This document shows positions 55,994 through 64,000 of a stretch of DNA of 64,000 bases, piece by piece. A model generated the notes under the pieces. That model was not told the origin of the DNA, did not search any database, and saw only the letters and a program-made list of their open reading frames with translations. The DNA is taken from positions 62,001 through 126,000 of the forward strand of contig NZ_JARJHL010000011.1 in NCBI RefSeq assembly GCF_029309835.1, given 5' to 3'. Origin of the DNA: Paracoccus sp. DMF-8. Its GTDB lineage: Bacteria > Pseudomonadota > Alphaproteobacteria > Rhodobacterales > Rhodobacteraceae. The first letter of the stretch is position 1; each line of letters opens with the position of its first letter. The position numbers and the translations under genes are program-made.

Positions 55994-56908
55994 ATGACGG
56001 TGATTGCGATCCAGCTTTGCACCTATCGGCGACCTCAGGTCGTCGAAACGCTGGCCTCGCTGGCCCGCCAGCGCGTGCCGGGCGCGGATCTGCATCTGTT
56101 CGTGATCGACAATGACGAAACCGAAAGCGCGCGCGACCGGGTGGTCGCGGCGGCGGAACGGTTGCCCTTTGGCTACAGCTATCTGCACGCGCCCGCCCGC
56201 AATATCGCGATTGCCCGCAACGCCTGTCTGGATGCGGCGGGGGATGCGGACTGGATCGCCTCGATCGACGATGACGAAATCGCGCCCGAGGGCTGGCTGG
56301 CGCGGCTGTTTGCCCGCGCGACCGACAGCGGCGCCGATGGGGTCTTTGGCCCGATCCGTGCGGCCTATCCGCTGGATGCGCCGAAATGGATGCGCGATCT
56401 GGCGCCGCATTCGCGCAGCTATGGCCCGCGCCAGCCCCATCCGCGCACCGGCAATACCGGCAATGCCCTGCTGCGCTGGCGCGGCGCGCCCTGGCAGGAT
56501 CGCCGTTTCGACCCCCTGCGCGGGCGCACGGGCGGCGAAGATATCGCCTTTTTCAGCGCGCTTCACGATATGGGCGCGCGTTTCGCGATTGCCCCCGATG
56601 CCGAGGTGGTCGAGCCGGTCGAACGGCACCGCCTGCAACTGGAATGGCTGGCCCATCGCCGGTTCCGCACGGGGCAAAGCCATGTCGCGGTGGCCGGCTC
56701 GCGGCTGGCGCGCTCTCGCTTGGGGATGGGCGGGCTGCTGTTGTCGGCGGCGGTGCAGGCGGCCTGTTGTCAGGCCATGCAGTTCCTGACCAGCCATAAC
56801 GAAGCCCGCCGGAACCACTGGTTCCTGCGCCGCCAGCAGTTTCGAGGCACCTGCGCCGGGCTGATGGGCCGCGAAGAGCGGCTGTTTCACAGCCGCCCCG
56901 ATCCATAG
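55994..56908 (+). CDS. Family 2 glycosyltransferase
   Basis: The 304-residue GT-A protein has IQLCTYRRPQVVETLASL, LFVIDNDETESARDRV near 33-48, ARNIAIARNACLDAAGDADW, and ASIDDDEIAPEGWL near 92-105 with the metal-binding acidic motif. TGGEDIAFFSALHDMGARF is the ED-type acceptor motif. A hydrophobic C-terminal stretch near 230-255 is weak. The start ATG 55994 lacks a strong ribosome site; a GTG four codons upstream is possible. It is isolated from the exopolysaccharide locus at the window start. The sugar and acceptor are unknown. Confidence 0.87.
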   Translation: MTVIAIQLCTYRRPQVVETLASLARQRVPGADLHLFVIDNDETESARDRVVAAAERLPFGYSYLHAPARNIAIARNACLDAAGDADWIASIDDDEIAPEGWLARLFARATDSGADGVFGPIRAAYPLDAPKWMRDLAPHSRSYGPRQPHPRTGNTGNALLRWRGAPWQDRRFDPLRGRTGGEDIAFFSALHDMGARFAIAPDAEVVEPVERHRLQLEWLAHRRFRTGQSHVAVAGSRLARSRLGMGGLLLSAAVQAACCQAMQFLTSHNEARRNHWFLRRQQFRGTCAGLMGREERLFHSRPDP

Positions 56909-56925
56909 ACCGCGCCCGATCCTGC

Positions 56926-58161
56926 CTAGACGATCAGGATATCCAGCTGGTTGAAAAGCGCGTTGTTTTGCAGGTCGGCGACCATCACCGACGCCGCACC
57001 GCCCGCGCCATCGACATCGAACCACAGCGTCTTGTCCGTGCTGCGCAGGATGAAACGGTCGTCGGCATCCTGGCCGGTGTTGAAATTGCCGGTGCGGAAC
57101 TGGCCGGCCGCAAGCACTCCGGCCGTCAACCCGCCGCCAAAGGCGGAACCGACGATGCGGATGACGTCGTTGTTGCCCATGCCGCGCCCGAAATCCTGAA
57201 TCACGTCGCCGATGTCGTCCAGGCTTTGGAAGACAAAGACATCATTGCCCGCCCCGCCGCGCAGGGTATCGACACCCTCGCCGCCGATCAGCTGGTCATT
57301 GCCTGCGGCACCGAACAGAAAGTCATTTCCGCCCCGTCCGTTCAGCAGGTTGTTCGATGCGTTGCCGGTGATGCGATCCGCGCCATAGGCCGAACCGACC
57401 ACGTTTTCGACGTTCAGATAGCTGTCGCCCGTCGCGGATCCGCCGCATTCACGGCCGTCCAGAAAGACGATGGCCCCGGCCGATCCGGCCAGATTCACGA
57501 CATCGACGCCCGCGCCGCCGTCAAAGGTTTCGGCATTGGCCGAATTGATCAGCCGGTCGTTTCCGTCGCCGCCCAGGATATTGCCGATCACCGTGCCACC
57601 GCGCCCGTCAAAGACGTCATTGCCCGCCCCAAGCTGGACATCGCCGATCAGGGTGCCGGTGTTGCGCACCATGTCGTTGCCGGTTCCAAGCATGATCGAA
57701 ACCGTGCCCTGTATGATTCCGGTATTGGTCAGCGAAAAGTTCGAAGCGCCGCTGATGCTCAGCCCCGCACCGGTGCCAAAGATCTGGCCTGTATTGGTCA
57801 GCGACTGGCTCTGACCCGCGCTGCCCACGAAATAGACCCCGTAAGTGGATCCCGAAATCACCCCCGCGTTGGTCACGGAAGACTGGTCGCCATAGATGCG
57901 CGCGGCATAGGTGCCCGACAGAAAGCCGCCTTGATCGACGATAAGCCTGTTCGCGAAATCCGTGGTGCCGTCGCCAAGCTGTATGGCGTTGCTGTTGCCG
58001 CTGACCGTGCCGCGCACCCAGACATGATTGCCGCCGACCAGCGACTGGATGCCGTCGCTGGTCGTTGAATTGATCAGCGCGTAGTCGGGAACCAGCGACT
58101 GCCCGCCGTTGACCGTGTATCTTACGCCTGCACCGTTTGAGCTGCCAAGAATCGTTGCCAT
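56926..58161 (-). CDS. RTX-like calcium-binding repeat protein, secreted
   Basis: The 411-residue protein starts at ATG 58161 behind AGGAAGAC. The first half is a repetitive beta-helix-like region rich in Asn, Thr, Gly and Ser (NTGQIFGTGAGLSISG, NTGIIQGTVSIMLGTG, NTGTLIGDVQLGAGND). From about residue 190 RTX nonapeptides appear (GGDGNDRLINS, GGAGVDVVNLAG, GRGGNDFLFGAAGNDQLIGG, GGAGNDVFVFQS). The tail QDFGRGMGNNDVIRIVGSAF and LQNNALFNQLDILIV matches type I secretion C-termini. It probably leaves the cell by a type I exporter, none of which is in the window. Function is unknown. Confidence 0.85.
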   Translation of the reverse strand: MATILGSSNGAGVRYTVNGGQSLVPDYALINSTTSDGIQSLVGGNHVWVRGTVSGNSNAIQLGDGTTDFANRLIVDQGGFLSGTYAARIYGDQSSVTNAGVISGSTYGVYFVGSAGQSQSLTNTGQIFGTGAGLSISGASNFSLTNTGIIQGTVSIMLGTGNDMVRNTGTLIGDVQLGAGNDVFDGRGGTVIGNILGGDGNDRLINSANAETFDGGAGVDVVNLAGSAGAIVFLDGRECGGSATGDSYLNVENVVGSAYGADRITGNASNNLLNGRGGNDFLFGAAGNDQLIGGEGVDTLRGGAGNDVFVFQSLDDIGDVIQDFGRGMGNNDVIRIVGSAFGGGLTAGVLAAGQFRTGNFNTGQDADDRFILRSTDKTLWFDVDGAGGAASVMVADLQNNALFNQLDILIV

Positions 58162-58384
58162 GTCTTCCTCCTGAAACATCAGATGAGAAGTCCGCAAGGC
58201 GCCGCCTTGCATGGGAAAGTTCCGTCCTTGTCAATGGATGGCAGTGCCGGATGTCACGCTCCGCCCGCGTTCGATGATATGGGCGTGGCATCAGGCGCCT
58301 GTCCGGGGCGCGATTGCCCGCGGGTAAAGTTTACTCCTGCCCAGGTCAAAACCAAACAGAAGTTTTGCGCCCCATGCGGAAAGC

Positions 58385-59032
58385 TCAGGGATTTTGCGCG
58401 GCCTGTTCGCGCATCCAGTCCCGCGCTGCGGCAAGCACGCTGTCATGGGTCGCGCGCCCGATCCATTCGCCCAGTTCGGTGTGCAGGCCGGCATAATCGG
58501 CCGTGCCGGGCCGCGCCGCCAGCGCGATGCAATCGGTCCCGGTTCCCGTGGCCGTGCCGGTCGAAATCGCCATGCCGATCTGGATGATCGCGGCGGTCCG
58601 GGCCTCTGCCGCGATGGTCAGGGCCTCGATCATGGCGCGGTCGGTCAGACCCGCGTCAAGGCGCAGCGCGATATTGATCGTGCCATAGGCGGGCAGGTCG
58701 TGGTCATGCAGGGCCCGGCGGTGGCCGACGCGTTCGGCATTGCCAAGTCCGACGGTCGCCGTGCAGGACACGCTGCCCGCGCTGGCCTGACGGAACCGCG
58801 CGACCGCGCGCGAGGTCATCATCGCGACCGCAGGCGGGCCGTCCAGCGCGGTGACCTGATGCGCCAGCCAGCCCTCGGCATCCAGATCGGGGGTCAGGTC
58901 ACTGTTGCGCACCTCGCGCCACAGGATGCGTTCGGCGGTGACAAAGCCGGGGCGATGGGGGGCAAAGGACAGGACGCGCATCGGCCCGCCCAGATCGGCG
59001 ATCAGCCAGGGTTCGCACAGGGTCAGTTTCAT
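58385..59032 (-). CDS. cbiZ: Adenosylcobinamide amidohydrolase CbiZ
   Basis: The 215-residue enzyme removes the aminopropanol group of adenosylcobinamide, giving adenosylcobyric acid for cobalamin salvage. Family motifs: TATVGLGNAERVG near residue 88-100, GTINIALRLDAGLTDRAM near 115-132, EARTAAIIQIG, ISTGTATGTGTDCIALAA near 158-175 and YAGLHTELGEWIGRAT. It is the last gene of a minus-strand operon and overlaps the ATPase gene by 4 bp. Placement beside a BtuFCD importer shows that imported pseudo- or incomplete corrinoids are recycled. Confidence 0.92.
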   Translation of the reverse strand: MKLTLCEPWLIADLGGPMRVLSFAPHRPGFVTAERILWREVRNSDLTPDLDAEGWLAHQVTALDGPPAVAMMTSRAVARFRQASAGSVSCTATVGLGNAERVGHRRALHDHDLPAYGTINIALRLDAGLTDRAMIEALTIAAEARTAAIIQIGMAISTGTATGTGTDCIALAARPGTADYAGLHTELGEWIGRATHDSVLAAARDWMREQAAQNP

Positions 59033-59775
59033 AGCCGGGCCAAAGGCTGAAAGACCGGCCCCTGCGGCGTTTCCTCGAACCAGCCCGAGATGCCGAAGGC
59101 GCGGGCGAGGTGGTCGGGCGACAGCACGGCGCGCGGGGCGTCATCGGCGGTGATGCGGCCCTGTTCCAGCAGCACCAGCCGCGTGCAATGGCGCACCGCC
59201 AGCCCCAGATCATGCAGCGAGGCGATGACGCAGCGGCCTTCGTCGGCCAGGGCGCGAAAGGTTTCCATGGCGGTGATCTGATGGGCCGGGTCAAGGCCCG
59301 CGATCGGTTCATCCGCCATCAGGACGGGCGTATCCTGCGCCAGCGCGCGGGCGATCAGGACGCGGGCCAGCTCGCCCCCCGACAGTTCGGTGGCGGGGCG
59401 GTCGGCCAGCGCAGTGACGCCCATCCGCGCCATCGCGCGGGCGATATGGGCCTGATCGGCATCGGGGCGGCGGTGCGGGATCCGGCCAAGCCGGACCAGA
59501 TCGGCGGCGCTGACCGGCCAGGCGATGTCGCGGCCCTGCGGCATCCATGCCGCCGCCAGCGCCCGCCGCGCCGCAGGCAGTTCCGCCAGCGACGACCGCC
59601 CCCCGGCCGCGATCAGCCCCAGTGCCGCGCGCATCAGCGTGGTCTTGCCCGCGCCATTCGGCCCGATCAGCCCGACGAATTCGCCCGGCCCGACCGACAG
59701 GCTGGCGCGGTCCAGCGTGACGCGCGCGCCGCGCCGCACGGTCAGGTCGGTCAGGGTCAGGCCGCTTTCCGTCAT
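59029..59775 (-). CDS. btuD: Cobalamin/cobinamide ABC transporter ATPase (BtuD-like)
   Basis: The 248-residue ATPase has Walker A GPNGAGKTTLMRAALG near residue 35-50, signature LSGGELARVLIARAL near 133-147 and Walker B VLMADEPIAGLDPAH. It matches FecE/BtuD-type metal-chelate importers. The start ATG 59775 overlaps the permease stop by 4 bp; a longer frame to 60201 is not supported. Substrate assignment to cobinamide/cobalamin comes from cbiZ immediately downstream. Confidence 0.88.
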   Translation of the reverse strand: MTESGLTLTDLTVRRGARVTLDRASLSVGPGEFVGLIGPNGAGKTTLMRAALGLIAAGGRSSLAELPAARRALAAAWMPQGRDIAWPVSAADLVRLGRIPHRRPDADQAHIARAMARMGVTALADRPATELSGGELARVLIARALAQDTPVLMADEPIAGLDPAHQITAMETFRALADEGRCVIASLHDLGLAVRHCTRLVLLEQGRITADDAPRAVLSPDHLARAFGISGWFEETPQGPVFQPLARL

Positions 59776-60749
59776 CCCCCGCTCCTTTGTCGCCAGATCA
59801 GGTGCAGGAACACCGGGGCGCCGACCAGCGCGGTCAGCACGCCCAGCTTCAGGTCGCGTTCGGGCAGGACCAGCCGCACCGCGATATCGGCAGCCAGCAC
59901 CATCGCCGCCCCGCCAAGCGCGGATGCCCCCAGCAGGCGCGCGGGTTGCGCGCCCACCCGGCGGCGCAGCAGATGCGGCACGACCAGCCCGACGAAACCG
60001 ATGGCGCCCGCCACCGCCACCGCTGCGCCCACGCTGGCCGCGACCCCCAGCACCACCCGCAGGCGCAGCCGGGGCAGGTCGATACCAAGCGATGCGGCGG
60101 CATCCTCGCCCAATGTCAGGGCGTTCAGGCCGCGCCCCACGCCCGCCAGCGCCAGCCAGCCGGCCGCCATGACCGGGGCGGCGATGGCGACATGCAGCCA
60201 CGACCGGTCCGCCAGCGACCCCATCATCCAGAACACGATTTCATTGGCCGCATAGGGGTTCGGCGACAGGTTCAGCACCAGCGAGGTCGCCGCCCCCGCC
60301 AGCGCCGACACCGCGATACCGGCCAGAATCAGCGCAAGGCTTTGCCCGCCCGGCCCGGCCAGCAGCATGATCGCCATGACCGCCAGCAGCGCGCCCGCCA
60401 GCGCCGCCAGCGGCAGCGCCAGCGCGAAGGTCGCGGCCAGCCCGGTCTGCAGGGCCAGCACCGCGCCAAGCGCCGCCGAAGACGACACCCCGATCAGCCC
60501 CGGCTCGGCCAGCGGATTGCGCAGATAGCCCTGAATCGCCGCCCCCGACAGGCCAAGGCTGGCTCCGACCATCACCGCCAGCACGGCGCGGGGCAGGCGG
60601 ATTTCCTGCATGACCAGCACCAGCGGCCCGTCGCCCCCGAAAATCGCGGCGATGCTTTCGCCGATCCGCGCATCGGCCGGGCCGATCAGCACCGACAGGG
60701 CGAACAGCGCAAGGCACAGCAGCGTCAGGGGCAGGATCGGCGATCTCAT
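59772..60749 (-). CDS. btuC: FecCD/BtuC-type ABC permease
   Basis: The 325-residue permease has about ten hydrophobic segments and the FecCD signature: EIRLPRAVLAVMVGASLGLS near residue 48-67, GYLRNPLAEPGLIGVSSSAA near 73-92, and GFVGLVVPHLLRR near 257-269. These match cobalamin and siderophore permeases. Start ATG 60749 overlaps the upstream binding-protein stop by 4 bp. It is the channel of the btuF-C-D system and probably works as a homodimer. Confidence 0.9.
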   Translation of the reverse strand: MRSPILPLTLLCLALFALSVLIGPADARIGESIAAIFGGDGPLVLVMQEIRLPRAVLAVMVGASLGLSGAAIQGYLRNPLAEPGLIGVSSSAALGAVLALQTGLAATFALALPLAALAGALLAVMAIMLLAGPGGQSLALILAGIAVSALAGAATSLVLNLSPNPYAANEIVFWMMGSLADRSWLHVAIAAPVMAAGWLALAGVGRGLNALTLGEDAAASLGIDLPRLRLRVVLGVAASVGAAVAVAGAIGFVGLVVPHLLRRRVGAQPARLLGASALGGAAMVLAADIAVRLVLPERDLKLGVLTALVGAPVFLHLIWRQRSGG

Positions 60750-61564
60750 TTCACGGCCCCGGCCCTGTTCTCTGCGGCCAGTTCGGCGGCCAGCGTGGCG
60801 GCTTGTGGCAGGCCGCAGATCCAGTCGCGGTCGGGCACCGGGTGCCAATCCGCCTGCAGGCGGCGCAGGGCGGGATGGGTCAGGATTTCCTCGGAGCGAG
60901 AGGGCGTCGCGTAGCGTTGGCCGGGGATGATCAGCGCGGGTTGCTGCATCACCAGCACCTCCAGCGGCAGGTTGCCGCCGTAATCCATGCCCAAACGGTC
61001 GGTCAGCAGGGTCAGGCCCGCCTGCCGTTGCACATCCCCGGCAAAGGTCAGGCTGCCGGTCGTGTAGCCGTTGGGATTGTAGTTCACCGCAACCGGACCC
61101 GTCCCCGGACCCGGCAGCGCGGCCAGCGCGGCGTCGAAACCGGCCAGCACCTGCGCCGCGCGATCCGGGCTGTCCAGCAGGGTGCCCATCCGACCCACCA
61201 GCCCGCGCACCTCGGCCAGCGTGTTCGCGGTGGGCAGGGTTTCGACCCGCAGGCCAAGCCGGCGCAGCATCCGCAGGGTTTCGGGGTTGGTATAATCCCC
61301 CGCCAGCACCAGATCGGGGCGCAGCAGATAGATTTCCTCGGCCCGGCCGTGGTGGGCGGGCAGGGCGCGGGCCTGTTCGGCCATCAGCGACACCATCGGA
61401 TCGGCGGCCAGCGGCGACAGCGCAAGGATCTGTCCCGGCCGCGCGACCAGCAGCGCCAGCTGATCGGTGCACAGGTTCAGCGACACCACCCGCTGCGGCG
61501 CCTGCGCCGTTGCCGCACCGGCCAGACAGCATGTCAGAGCGATCTGTCGGATGATGCGGGGCAG
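60746..61564 (-). CDS. btuF: Corrinoid-binding periplasmic protein (BtuF-like)
   Basis: The ~272-residue protein has a type III periplasmic-binding fold: RVVSLNLCTDQLALLVARPG, AEEIYLLRPDLVLAGDYTNP, LRRLGLRVETLPTANTLAEV and PALIIPGQRYATPS. A signal peptide lies upstream (LPRIIRQIALTCCLAGAATA). No ATG or good GTG starts it. The ribosome site AAAGGAG at 61573-61579 is followed 8 bp later by CTG 61564, which I take as the probable start. A start at GTG 61489 would lose the signal peptide. It delivers corrinoid to the BtuC-type permease. Confidence 0.82.
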   Translation of the reverse strand: MPRIIRQIALTCCLAGAATAQAPQRVVSLNLCTDQLALLVARPGQILALSPLAADPMVSLMAEQARALPAHHGRAEEIYLLRPDLVLAGDYTNPETLRMLRRLGLRVETLPTANTLAEVRGLVGRMGTLLDSPDRAAQVLAGFDAALAALPGPGTGPVAVNYNPNGYTTGSLTFAGDVQRQAGLTLLTDRLGMDYGGNLPLEVLVMQQPALIIPGQRYATPSRSEEILTHPALRRLQADWHPVPDRDWICGLPQAATLAAELAAENRAGAVK

Positions 61565-62021
61565 GACGGCGACTCCTTTCAGGACGGTTGTGGATAGGCG
61601 GGCGCGGGTCGCGCTGTCAATCGCACAGGCCCCGCAACCCTTTGCCGGTGGGGGCCGGGCGCCAGCGGGTCGGACCGACCTGTAGCCCCGGCCATATGGC
61701 CGCCAAGGCCGGTTTTATCATGGCGCATGGCCGGTTTACCCACGGTTTCGGCGATTTGTCGCGCCCGCGGCAGCCGTCGCGGCGACGTGAGGGAACCCGA
61801 CCGCTTCGGGAACGGTTTTTCTGCCAGCTACCATTTCAGGCGCGACACTGGGTAGCGAAACCGGGCGGCCCGGACACGGCCGCTCTCTCTTGTCCCGCCC
61901 CGGCCCCCGCCGGGGCGGTTCGTGTATCGGCGCGCGTCCTGATGTCTGATCCCGACGCTGGCTTGTCTCGACAGGGGCGCGCCCGGCGGCTAGGGTCGTC
62001 GCGCGACAAAAGGAAGCCCCC
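61565..62021. other. Intergenic region between btuF and xthA, 457 bp
   Basis: No gene is supported. The region is GC-rich and strongly structured. It contains cobalamin-riboswitch-like pieces on the plus strand (GCCCCGCAAC near 61632, GACCTG near 61676) but in the wrong order and direction for btuF. I do not call a riboswitch. One would be expected upstream of btuF in relatives and may be present in a diverged form. Confidence 0.4.
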
Positions 62022-62812
62022 ATGTTCACGCTTGCCACCTGGAACATCAACTCTGTCCGACTTCGCGAGGGGCTGGTTGCGCGGCTTTTGCGCGACGAGG
62101 CGCCGGATATCCTGTGCCTGCAGGAATGCAAAAGCCCGGTGGACAAGATCCCCGTCGAACAGTTCCACGCGCTTGGCTATACCCACATGGTCGCGCGCGG
62201 GCAAAGGGCTATAACGGCGTCGCCATCCTGTCGCGCATCCCGATCGAGGATGCGGGCGATCGCGATTACGCCAGCCTTGGCCACGCCCGCCATGTCGCCG
62301 CGCGCCTGCCTTCGGGCATCGTGATCCACAATTTCTATGTCCCGGCGGGGGGCGATATTCCCGACCGTGAACAGAACGTCAAATTCGGGCAAAAGCTGGA
62401 TTTCCTGACGGAAATGCGCGACGCATTCCACGCCGACAACCCCGTGCGTTCGATCATGGTCGGCGATCTGAACATCGCGCCCCGCGAAGATGACGTGTGG
62501 AATCACAAGGCCCTGCTGAAGATCGTCAGCCACACGCCCATCGAAGTCGAACATCTGGCCGCCGCGCAGGATGCCGGGAAATGGGTCGATATCACCCGCA
62601 AGGATATCCCCGAAGGCCGCCTTTATTCGTGGTGGAGCTATCGCGCCAGGGATTGGGACGCCGCCGACAAGGGCCGCCGTCTGGACCATGTCTGGGCCAC
62701 GCCCGATATCGCCAATGCCGGCCACGGCAGCCGCGTCCTGCGCGATGTCCGGGGCTGGGATCAGCCAAGCGACCATGTTCCGGTGCTGGCCAGCTTCGAT
62801 CTGACGCCCTGA
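62022..62812 (+). CDS. xthA: Exodeoxyribonuclease III / AP endonuclease, interrupted by one-base frameshift
   Basis: XthA cuts DNA at abasic sites and degrades 3' ends. The first frame has ATWNINSVRLREGLVAR and LCLQECKSPVDKIP with the metal-binding Glu. It loses frame after YTHMVARGQ. The second frame continues YNGVAILSRIPIEDAG, MVGDLNIAPREDDVW, YSWWSYRARDWDAADKGRR, LDHVWATPDI and SDHVPVLASFDL with all remaining catalytic motifs, ending at 62812. One A is missing near 62203 (GCAAAGGGCTAT, expected GCAAAAGGGCTAT). A restored protein would be ~263 residues, normal for the family. Confidence 0.88.
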
Positions 62813-62892
62813 CGCCACACCCGCCCTTGGCGCGGGCCGGGCCGCACCTATATTCTGCCAAAGCACACAGACGATTACGGGAACCGACCACC

Positions 62893-63804
62893 ATGCTGCT
62901 GACCGATTCAGCCGAGACACAGCCCAACACCGCCGATCTCATCAAGGATGTGACCGAGGCGAGTTTCATGCAGGACGTTGTCGAGCGCTCGATGGAGGTG
63001 CCGGTCATCGTCGATTTCTGGGCGCCGTGGTGCGGCCCCTGCAAGACGCTTGGCCCCCAGCTAGAGGCCGAGGTCGCCCGCGCCAAGGGCCGCGTTGCCA
63101 TGGCCAAGGTCAATGTCGATGAAAACCAGATGATCGCCAGCCAGTTGCGCGTGCAGTCGATCCCGACGGTCTATGCCTTTTTCCAGGGCCAGCCGGTCGA
63201 TGCCTTTCAGGGCGCGATCCCGCAAAGCCAGATCAAGCAATTCGTCGAAAAGCTGATCCAGCTTGGCGGTGACGATGGTGGCCTTGGCGCCGCGCTGGAA
63301 GCCGCCGAAACCATGCTGGACGAAGGCGCCCATGACGACGCCGCCGAAACCTTTGCCGCGATTCTGGGCGAAGAACCCGAAAACCCGCAGGCCTGGGGCG
63401 GTCTGATCCGCGCCCGTCTGGCCGGTGGCGATCTGACGGCCGCCGAAGACGCGCTGTCGCAGGTCCCCGCCGCCGCCGCCAATGCCGCCCCGGTCGAGGC
63501 CGCGCGTGCCCGGTTGCAGCTTGCCCGGCAGGCGGAATCGGCTGGCCCGCTGGATGACCTGAAAGCCCGCATCGACGCCGACCCGACCGACCAGCAGGCG
63601 CGTTTCGATTACGCCACCGCGCTGCATGCCGGGGGCGATGTCGAGCAGGCCATCGACCAGTTGCTCGAAGCGTTCCGCCGGGACCGCGAATGGAATGACG
63701 GCGCGGCCAAGGCCCAGCTCATCACCATCTTCGATGCGCTGAAACCCACCGACCCGGTTGCGCAAAAGGGGCGGCGACGGCTGTCATCGCTGATCTTCTC
63801 ATGA
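62893..63804 (+). CDS. Thioredoxin-TPR co-chaperone, CnoX/YbbN type
   Basis: The 303-residue protein has an N-terminal thioredoxin domain (PVIVDFWAPWCGPCKTLGPQ with CGPC near residue 51-54, then VNVDENQMIASQLRVQSIPT and YAFFQGQPVDAFQGA). From about residue 115 there are TPR-like helices (ALEAAETMLDEGAHDDAAET, DYATALHAGGDVEQAIDQLL). CnoX protects proteins from hypochlorous acid and passes them to GroEL and DnaK; the CGPC motif here suggests retained redox activity, unlike the SXXC of E. coli YbbN. It overlaps the LON-domain gene by ATGA. Confidence 0.88.
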   Translation: MLLTDSAETQPNTADLIKDVTEASFMQDVVERSMEVPVIVDFWAPWCGPCKTLGPQLEAEVARAKGRVAMAKVNVDENQMIASQLRVQSIPTVYAFFQGQPVDAFQGAIPQSQIKQFVEKLIQLGGDDGGLGAALEAAETMLDEGAHDDAAETFAAILGEEPENPQAWGGLIRARLAGGDLTAAEDALSQVPAAAANAAPVEAARARLQLARQAESAGPLDDLKARIDADPTDQQARFDYATALHAGGDVEQAIDQLLEAFRRDREWNDGAAKAQLITIFDALKPTDPVAQKGRRRLSSLIFS

Positions 63805-64000
63805 TTGCGCGGCGGTTCGATCTGCCGCAGACCCTGCCACTGTTCCCGCTTGCGGGGGCGGTGCTGATGCCGCGCGGTCGCCTGCCCCTGCAGATCTACG
63901 AACCCCGATATCTGCAAATGGTCGAAGACAGCCTGCGCACCCCGCAGCGCCTGATCGGGATGATCCAGCCACAGGAAAACGGGCTGGACGATCTGGCGGG
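63801..64000 (+). CDS. LON peptidase substrate-binding (N-terminal) domain protein, partial
   Basis: The frame starts at ATG 63801, overlapping the CnoX-type stop, and runs off the window. The first 66 residues read FDLPQTLPLFPLAGAVLMPR, LPLQIYEPRYLQMVEDSL and LIGMIQPQENGLDDLAG, the start of the ~200-residue Lon-substrate-binding domain family found next to cnoX-like genes in alphaproteobacteria. Whether a peptidase domain follows cannot be seen; the short stand-alone form is more likely from context. Confidence 0.85.
   Translation, partial: MIARRFDLPQTLPLFPLAGAVLMPRGRLPLQIYEPRYLQMVEDSLRTPQRLIGMIQPQENGLDDLA

Noticed and set aside
61600-61940. Cobalamin riboswitch upstream of btuF
   Set aside because: Pieces such as CCCCGCAAC and GACCTG occur, but on the plus strand, too close together and facing away from btuF. 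No B12 box in the right orientation was found.

Overview
The window is GC-rich, densely coded chromosomal DNA from an alphaproteobacterium. Gene content points to Rhodobacteraceae, most likely a Paracoccus-like organism: class I PHA synthase, imuA-imuB-dnaE2 mutasome, fused malic enzyme/phosphotransacetylase, CbiZ cobinamide salvage, secreted Hint and RTX proteins. The genus is an inference from gene content and was not tested by a search.

Layout. 1-1140: 3' end of an NRPS gene and its EntD-type phosphopantetheinyl transferase. 1557-6233: exopolysaccharide locus (small membrane protein, ExoY-type sugar transferase, GT2 glycosyltransferase, BY-kinase-like ATPase with a degenerate P-loop, Wzz/GumC chain-length protein). 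6539-8818: malic enzyme. 9328-10163: decayed IS5-family element that has replaced the 3' end of trhO. 11207-16343: NAD salvage (pncA-pncB, nadE) around a Hint-domain protein. 16505-20766: secreted or surface repeat proteins (MORN, PPC-like, RTX). 20901-22043: rpsO and hydroxypyruvate isomerase. 22151-31098: accessory region with a PAAR remnant, an Imm52-like immunity gene, a second IS5-family element with a broken transposase, the imuA-imuB-dnaE2 SOS mutagenesis cassette, a nonsense-mutated XRE regulator, a broken tyrosine recombinase and tRNA-Lys(UUU).

31194-39802: dapF (frameshifted), mtaB, a barstar-like small gene, chrA, an acyl-CoA synthetase, phaC and a GNAT acetyltransferase. 39973-47496: sugar ABC importer with a DUF4432 epimerase-like protein, a ribokinase-family kinase and a convergent LysR regulator. 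47678-55725: branched-chain-amino-acid-type ABC importer (livG, H, M, K, F types) interleaved with two acyl-CoA ligases, suggesting uptake and CoA activation of an organic or aromatic acid. 55994-58161: GT2 glycosyltransferase and a second RTX-like protein. 58385-61564: cobalamin/cobinamide uptake operon btuF-C-D-cbiZ (minus strand). 62022 to end: xthA (frameshifted), CnoX-type thioredoxin and the start of a LON-domain protein.

Several otherwise intact genes (dapF, xthA, both transposases, integrase) carry single-base indels, mostly in short homopolymers. Sequencing error should be excluded before calling them pseudogenes. I saw no CRISPR array, rRNA operon or replication origin. The most unusual points are the disrupted PAAR/Imm52 toxin locus beside an integrase-tRNA junction, the IS-derived C-terminus of TrhO, a NadE whose PP-loop lacks its serine, and a polysaccharide ATPase without the P-loop lysine.
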